This document shows positions 6,012 to 8,576 of a stretch of DNA of 8,576 nt, one piece after another. The position numbers and the translations under genes were made by a program. Location of the stretch: contig SLQI01000111.1 of assembly GCA_007131535.1 (NCBI GenBank), positions 1-8,576 of the forward strand, given 5' to 3'. Every line of letters begins with the position of its first letter. Within the stretch, counting starts at the first letter, position 1. The notes beneath the pieces were generated by a model that saw only the letters and a program-made list of their open reading frames with translations, was not told where the DNA came from and did no database searches. This DNA comes from Balneolales bacterium. Its GTDB lineage: Bacteria > Bacteroidota > Rhodothermia > Balneolales > Natronogracilivirgulaceae.

Positions 6012-6212
6012 ATGAAGACTACACTCAAATCAAAATTAAAAACTAAGCCGCAGCCCTGTCCGCACTGTAAAAACCCGAAACCGGTTTTCTGGGAATTACC
6101 CGGTGTCTACTGGATTCAATGTTCCGAATGCAATGCGACAACCACCATGGAAGACGACCGCTACCAGGCCCTGAGGTTGTGGAACTGGAGAAAGATTAGC
6201 CCAAAAAACTAA
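6012..6212 (+). CDS. Small zinc-ribbon protein, Lar restriction-alleviation-like
   Basis: Protein of 66 residues from the ATG at 6012. A TTG at 5964 in frame would add 16 residues encoded partly by repeat sequence, so it is not preferred. Two CxxC knuckles, Cys16-Cys19 (CPHC) and Cys37-Cys40 (CSEC), are set 17 residues apart with aromatic and Gly residues between them, followed by an acidic stretch and ALRLWNWR (53-60). The pattern PCPhC - vyWIqCseC - yqALrlWNwR matches the Lar family (PF14354), small proteins known from phages and the Rac prophage that reduce cleavage by type I restriction. No phage or restriction genes are nearby, so a different zinc-binding regulatory role is quite possible. 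It has no clear Shine-Dalgarno site. The next gene begins 22 bases after its stop and could be co-transcribed. Confidence 0.7.
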   Translation: MKTTLKSKLKTKPQPCPHCKNPKPVFWELPGVYWIQCSECNATTTMEDDRYQALRLWNWRKISPKN

Positions 6213-6234
6213 CAAGACCATACGATCATCATAA

Positions 6235-7329
6235 ATGAAAAAGTGGTTAATTTTACTTCTCGGTATTCTTGGGGTTACAGAAGTACTCCGGGCTGATGAA
6301 CCCGGAAGCCGGCCTTATCAAAGTCAGTGGGTTGTGCTGCCTTTTGCCGGTTATGCCCCCGAAACAAGTCTTTTGTTCGGCGGGCTGGCAATGCATCAAT
6401 TCAAACCGGGTGGGGCAGGTGAAGAGACCCGATCTTCGAACATAATTTCCTCTGCAGCCTACACCTTGAATCGGCAATTTCTGCTGGAGCTCACACCCAA
6501 TATCATATTCCGCAGGGAATCTTTGATTCTGGATGGCCGCTACGAATATTCGTTCTTCCCGGATAGCTACTGGGGAGTAGGTGCCCACTTACCCGACGAG
6601 GCCGAAACCGATATTGAATACCGGCAGTATGACTTCCGGCAGGCAGTACTGTTCAAAGCTGCTCCGAATCTTCATGCCGGACCCTTAATTCGCTGGAGCC
6701 GGCTGACCGACATATCGTTTCCGGAAGGATTCGCCCAGCCACCCGGTCCCTCCGATACCGAAATTTCGGAGGGGAGTACGTTGTATGGTGCCGGGTTTTC
6801 AATTCGGCATGACCGGCGCAACAGCCTGATCACCCCGACCGAAAATTATTACTTTGAATTCACCGGGATGATTTACCCTGAATTCATCGGCAATAAACAC
6901 CCTCACAGCAGTTGGCTGGCGGATGCGCGGCGTTACCTCGATCTGTACGGGGATCAAACTTCGGTACTGGCATTTCATATCCGGAGTCTGTTCACGACCG
7001 GTAATCCGCCTTTTCAGGAATACGCGCTGCTCGGCGGAAGGGAAATTATGCGCGGGTATTATGAAGGACGATTCCGGGATAACAATGCCTTGCAAATTCA
7101 GGCCGAATTCCGCCGGCATATATACCGGCGTTTCGGGGCGACCTTGTTCGCGGCTGCGGGCGAAGTCTGGAACCGTTTTGAGGAAATATCGTTTACTAAC
7201 CCAAAACTATCTGCCGGCGCCGGCCTCCGATTTAATATTAATCCTGAAGATACGACCCATTTGAGGGTTGATTTCGGACTCGGCCGGCATGGTAGCGGTT
7301 TATACATTACCATCGGCGAAGCCTTTTGA
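6235..7329 (+). CDS. Omp85-superfamily barrel without POTRA domains (BamA/TamA C-terminal type)
   Basis: Outer-membrane protein of 364 residues. The signal peptide is residues 1-20 (KKW, core LILLLGILGV, cleavage near Ala20). The rest is a beta-barrel resembling the bacterial surface antigen domain PF01103: strand-turn motif RHDRRNSLITPTENYYFEF (191-209), then LLGGREIMRGYYEGRFRD (265-282), whose MRGY (272-275) corresponds to the VRGF/Y lid motif of loop 6 in BamA/TamA/FhaC. The C-terminus LRVDFGLGRHGSGLYITIGEAF provides last strands ending in Phe. No POTRA repeats fit between signal peptide and barrel, so this is the short barrel-only form, unlike BamA (around 800 residues). Barrel-only members are common in Bacteroidota and their function is mostly unknown; assembly, lipid handling and transport have all been suggested for the superfamily. 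No Shine-Dalgarno site is evident. The following 106 bases (7330-7435) contain only a weak hairpin. Confidence 0.85.
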   Translation: MKKWLILLLGILGVTEVLRADEPGSRPYQSQWVVLPFAGYAPETSLLFGGLAMHQFKPGGAGEETRSSNIISSAAYTLNRQFLLELTPNIIFRRESLILDGRYEYSFFPDSYWGVGAHLPDEAETDIEYRQYDFRQAVLFKAAPNLHAGPLIRWSRLTDISFPEGFAQPPGPSDTEISEGSTLYGAGFSIRHDRRNSLITPTENYYFEFTGMIYPEFIGNKHPHSSWLADARRYLDLYGDQTSVLAFHIRSLFTTGNPPFQEYALLGGREIMRGYYEGRFRDNNALQIQAEFRRHIYRRFGATLFAAAGEVWNRFEEISFTNPKLSAGAGLRFNINPEDTTHLRVDFGLGRHGSGLYITIGEAF

Positions 7330-7435
7330 TTTTGCGGATGGGTAAGGTCGAGGGATTAGAAATCCGGCAAGTTGGAAAAGAGAGGTCAGAGCCAGTATTA
7401 CCTGAATTATCCAAGTTACTAATCTTTTATTGCTT

Positions 7436-8515
7436 ATGAAGCTCAGGCTGTTATACTTATTGATCCTGCTAATTGCACTCCTGCTGCTGTTGGTCGGCAC
7501 TGCAGGACTTTTTTCTGCATCAACAAGCCCGATACGGGGACCCGGCGGTGAAGATATTCCGAATAGCATTGCGGAGCTGGATCAGGTTGAACTTGGCGGG
7601 CTTCAACAATGGATACTGATGCGGGGCGTCGATCAATCCAACCCTGTTTTGCTCTGGCTGCACGGCGGGCCGGGTGCAGCGCAGATGCCGCTGGCCCACC
7701 ATCTGGACAGTCAGCTCGAAAAAGAATTTGTAGTTGTGCATTGGGATCAACGGGGAGCCGGCAAATCCAACCACAGCAGGTTTGATGAGGGGACGATGAC
7801 TTTCGATCAATTTTTCAGTGATACCCATGAGCTGATCGAATACCTCAAAAATCACTTTGACCAGGACAAAATTTATCTGCTTGGTCATTCCTGGGGTACT
7901 ATGCTCGGGATCGAATATGCCCGAAAACATCCGGAAAACCTGTACGCCTACATCAGTGTGAGCCAGGTTGTGGATAACCATCGGGCGTACGGGATCAGCC
8001 ACAATTGGTTGAAGTCCGAAATTGAAACGAAAGGCAGCCGGAGTGATAAAAACCGACTTCAGGAACTGGGCGAACCACCTTACACCGATCATAGCAGCCA
8101 TGTAAAACTCGCCGGTTTAGTTGGGGATTATGGCGGAAATTTCGACATCAGTATGTCTCGCATGGCGCGCATTGCTTTCCGATCGCCGGAATACAATCTG
8201 CGGGATTACTACCGGTGGCTCAATGGTGCCAATCGCGGAAGCGGACCGATGTGGGATGAAGTTTTTGCGCATCATATTGATTATATGACAAAGGCGCCGG
8301 TCCTTGAAGTACCGGTCTGGTTTCTGATAGGTGATAAAGATAAAAATACCCCCCGGCAACTGATCGAAGAATATTATGATTTGATCAAAGCTCCCCGAAA
8401 AGAGCTCGTCATTTTCGACTCCTCGGCTCATACCCCTTTTCTTGCAGAGCCGGAAAAGTTCAATCGTGAGATTATCAACATAAAAACCAGTCTGAATGCA
8501 AGTGGCACTGAATAG
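7436..8515 (+). CDS. Alpha/beta hydrolase, proline iminopeptidase-like (S33), membrane-anchored or secreted
   Basis: Protein of 359 residues from the ATG at 7436; a TTG two codons earlier is in frame but adds nothing. Residues 5-26 are strongly hydrophobic (leucine-rich), a signal peptide or single anchor, so the enzyme works outside the cytoplasm. The alpha/beta hydrolase core is complete: oxyanion-hole motif HGGPG (76-80), WDQRGAGKS (103-111), nucleophile elbow GHSWG with Ser152, probable acid Asp302 in GDKDKNTP, and catalytic His332 in SSAHTPF. HGGPG plus WDQRGaGkS is typical of proline iminopeptidases and tricorn-interacting aminopeptidases (family S33), but related ester and amide hydrolases share it. 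Substrate is therefore open; removal of N-terminal proline or hydrolysis of a small amide or ester would fit. Soluble family members lack the N-terminal hydrophobic segment. The gene overlaps the next one by 20 bases, which suggests a shared transcript. Confidence 0.85.
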   Translation: MKLRLLYLLILLIALLLLLVGTAGLFSASTSPIRGPGGEDIPNSIAELDQVELGGLQQWILMRGVDQSNPVLLWLHGGPGAAQMPLAHHLDSQLEKEFVVVHWDQRGAGKSNHSRFDEGTMTFDQFFSDTHELIEYLKNHFDQDKIYLLGHSWGTMLGIEYARKHPENLYAYISVSQVVDNHRAYGISHNWLKSEIETKGSRSDKNRLQELGEPPYTDHSSHVKLAGLVGDYGGNFDISMSRMARIAFRSPEYNLRDYYRWLNGANRGSGPMWDEVFAHHIDYMTKAPVLEVPVWFLIGDKDKNTPRQLIEEYYDLIKAPRKELVIFDSSAHTPFLAEPEKFNREIINIKTSLNASGTE

Positions 8516-8576
8516 CATCATCGCAGCTCTGCTGCTGACGAGCCTTTTGCCCGGAGAACCGGAACTTCGACCGGAT
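8496..8576 (+). CDS. N-terminal fragment of an exported protein, cut by the window end
   Basis: An open frame begins at the ATG at 8496, inside the end of the hydrolase gene, and stays open for 27 codons to the last base. It encodes a short polar start, a hydrophobic stretch IIAALLLTSLL, then PGEPELRPD, which reads like a signal peptide and the first mature residues. A GTG at 8502 is an alternative start. The 20-base overlap with the hydrolase is of the kind seen in translationally coupled pairs. Too little is present to name a family, and a chance open frame of this length cannot be excluded. Confidence 0.5.
   Translation, partial: MQVALNSIIAALLLTSLLPGEPELRPD

Noticed and set aside
7353..7365. 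Hairpin GGATT-AGA-AATCC after the Omp85-type barrel gene
   Set aside because: Only five base pairs with no T-run; too weak to call a terminator.
7520..8101. Long open frame on the - strand opposite the hydrolase (193 codons)
   Set aside because: It lies wholly opposite a gene with a complete catalytic triad, has no recognisable domain, and follows the codon bias of the + strand gene.

Overview
The window looks like chromosomal DNA of a Gram-negative bacterium from the Bacteroidota side of the tree. Balneolota or Rhodothermota would fit best. This is an inference from a stand-alone four-helix-bundle (S23/IVP-type) gene, mostly weak or absent Shine-Dalgarno sites, roughly half-GC coding DNA with acidic exported proteins, and spacers filled with degenerate short tandem repeats. 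No rRNA, tRNA, CRISPR array, transposase or phage structural gene was seen.

Left and centre (56-5834): a probable cell-envelope trafficking operon, all on the + strand. In order it encodes a secreted LolA-like 'outer membrane lipoprotein-sorting' protein, two FtsX/MacB/LolC-type ABC permeases of 406 residues each, a LolD-like ATPase, and an outer-membrane beta-barrel resembling DUF1302. The barrel's start lies inside the ATPase gene. Together these could form an inner membrane - periplasm - outer membrane route for a lipid or lipoprotein, with the barrel as the outer-membrane partner. The cargo is unknown. The run is interrupted between the first two genes by an AT-rich, opposite-strand four-helix-bundle gene (899-1249) set between arrays of 8-bp CTGA repeats.

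Right (6012-8576): a 66-residue zinc ribbon resembling Lar restriction-alleviation proteins, a POTRA-less Omp85/BamA-type barrel of 364 residues, a membrane-anchored or secreted alpha/beta hydrolase of the proline-iminopeptidase type, and the first 27 codons of another exported protein that runs off the window.

The most unusual feature is in the spacers. Three of them (809-898 with 1311-1357, 2582-2662, 5843-5976) hold degenerate tandem arrays with a 7- or 8-bp period. Within each spacer the units sit in two opposed orientations, so the DNA could fold back on itself. The repeat core differs in each spacer (CTGA, GCAKRG, TTTGNNN). The other spacers (3905-3949, 6213-6234, 7330-7435) show nothing comparable.
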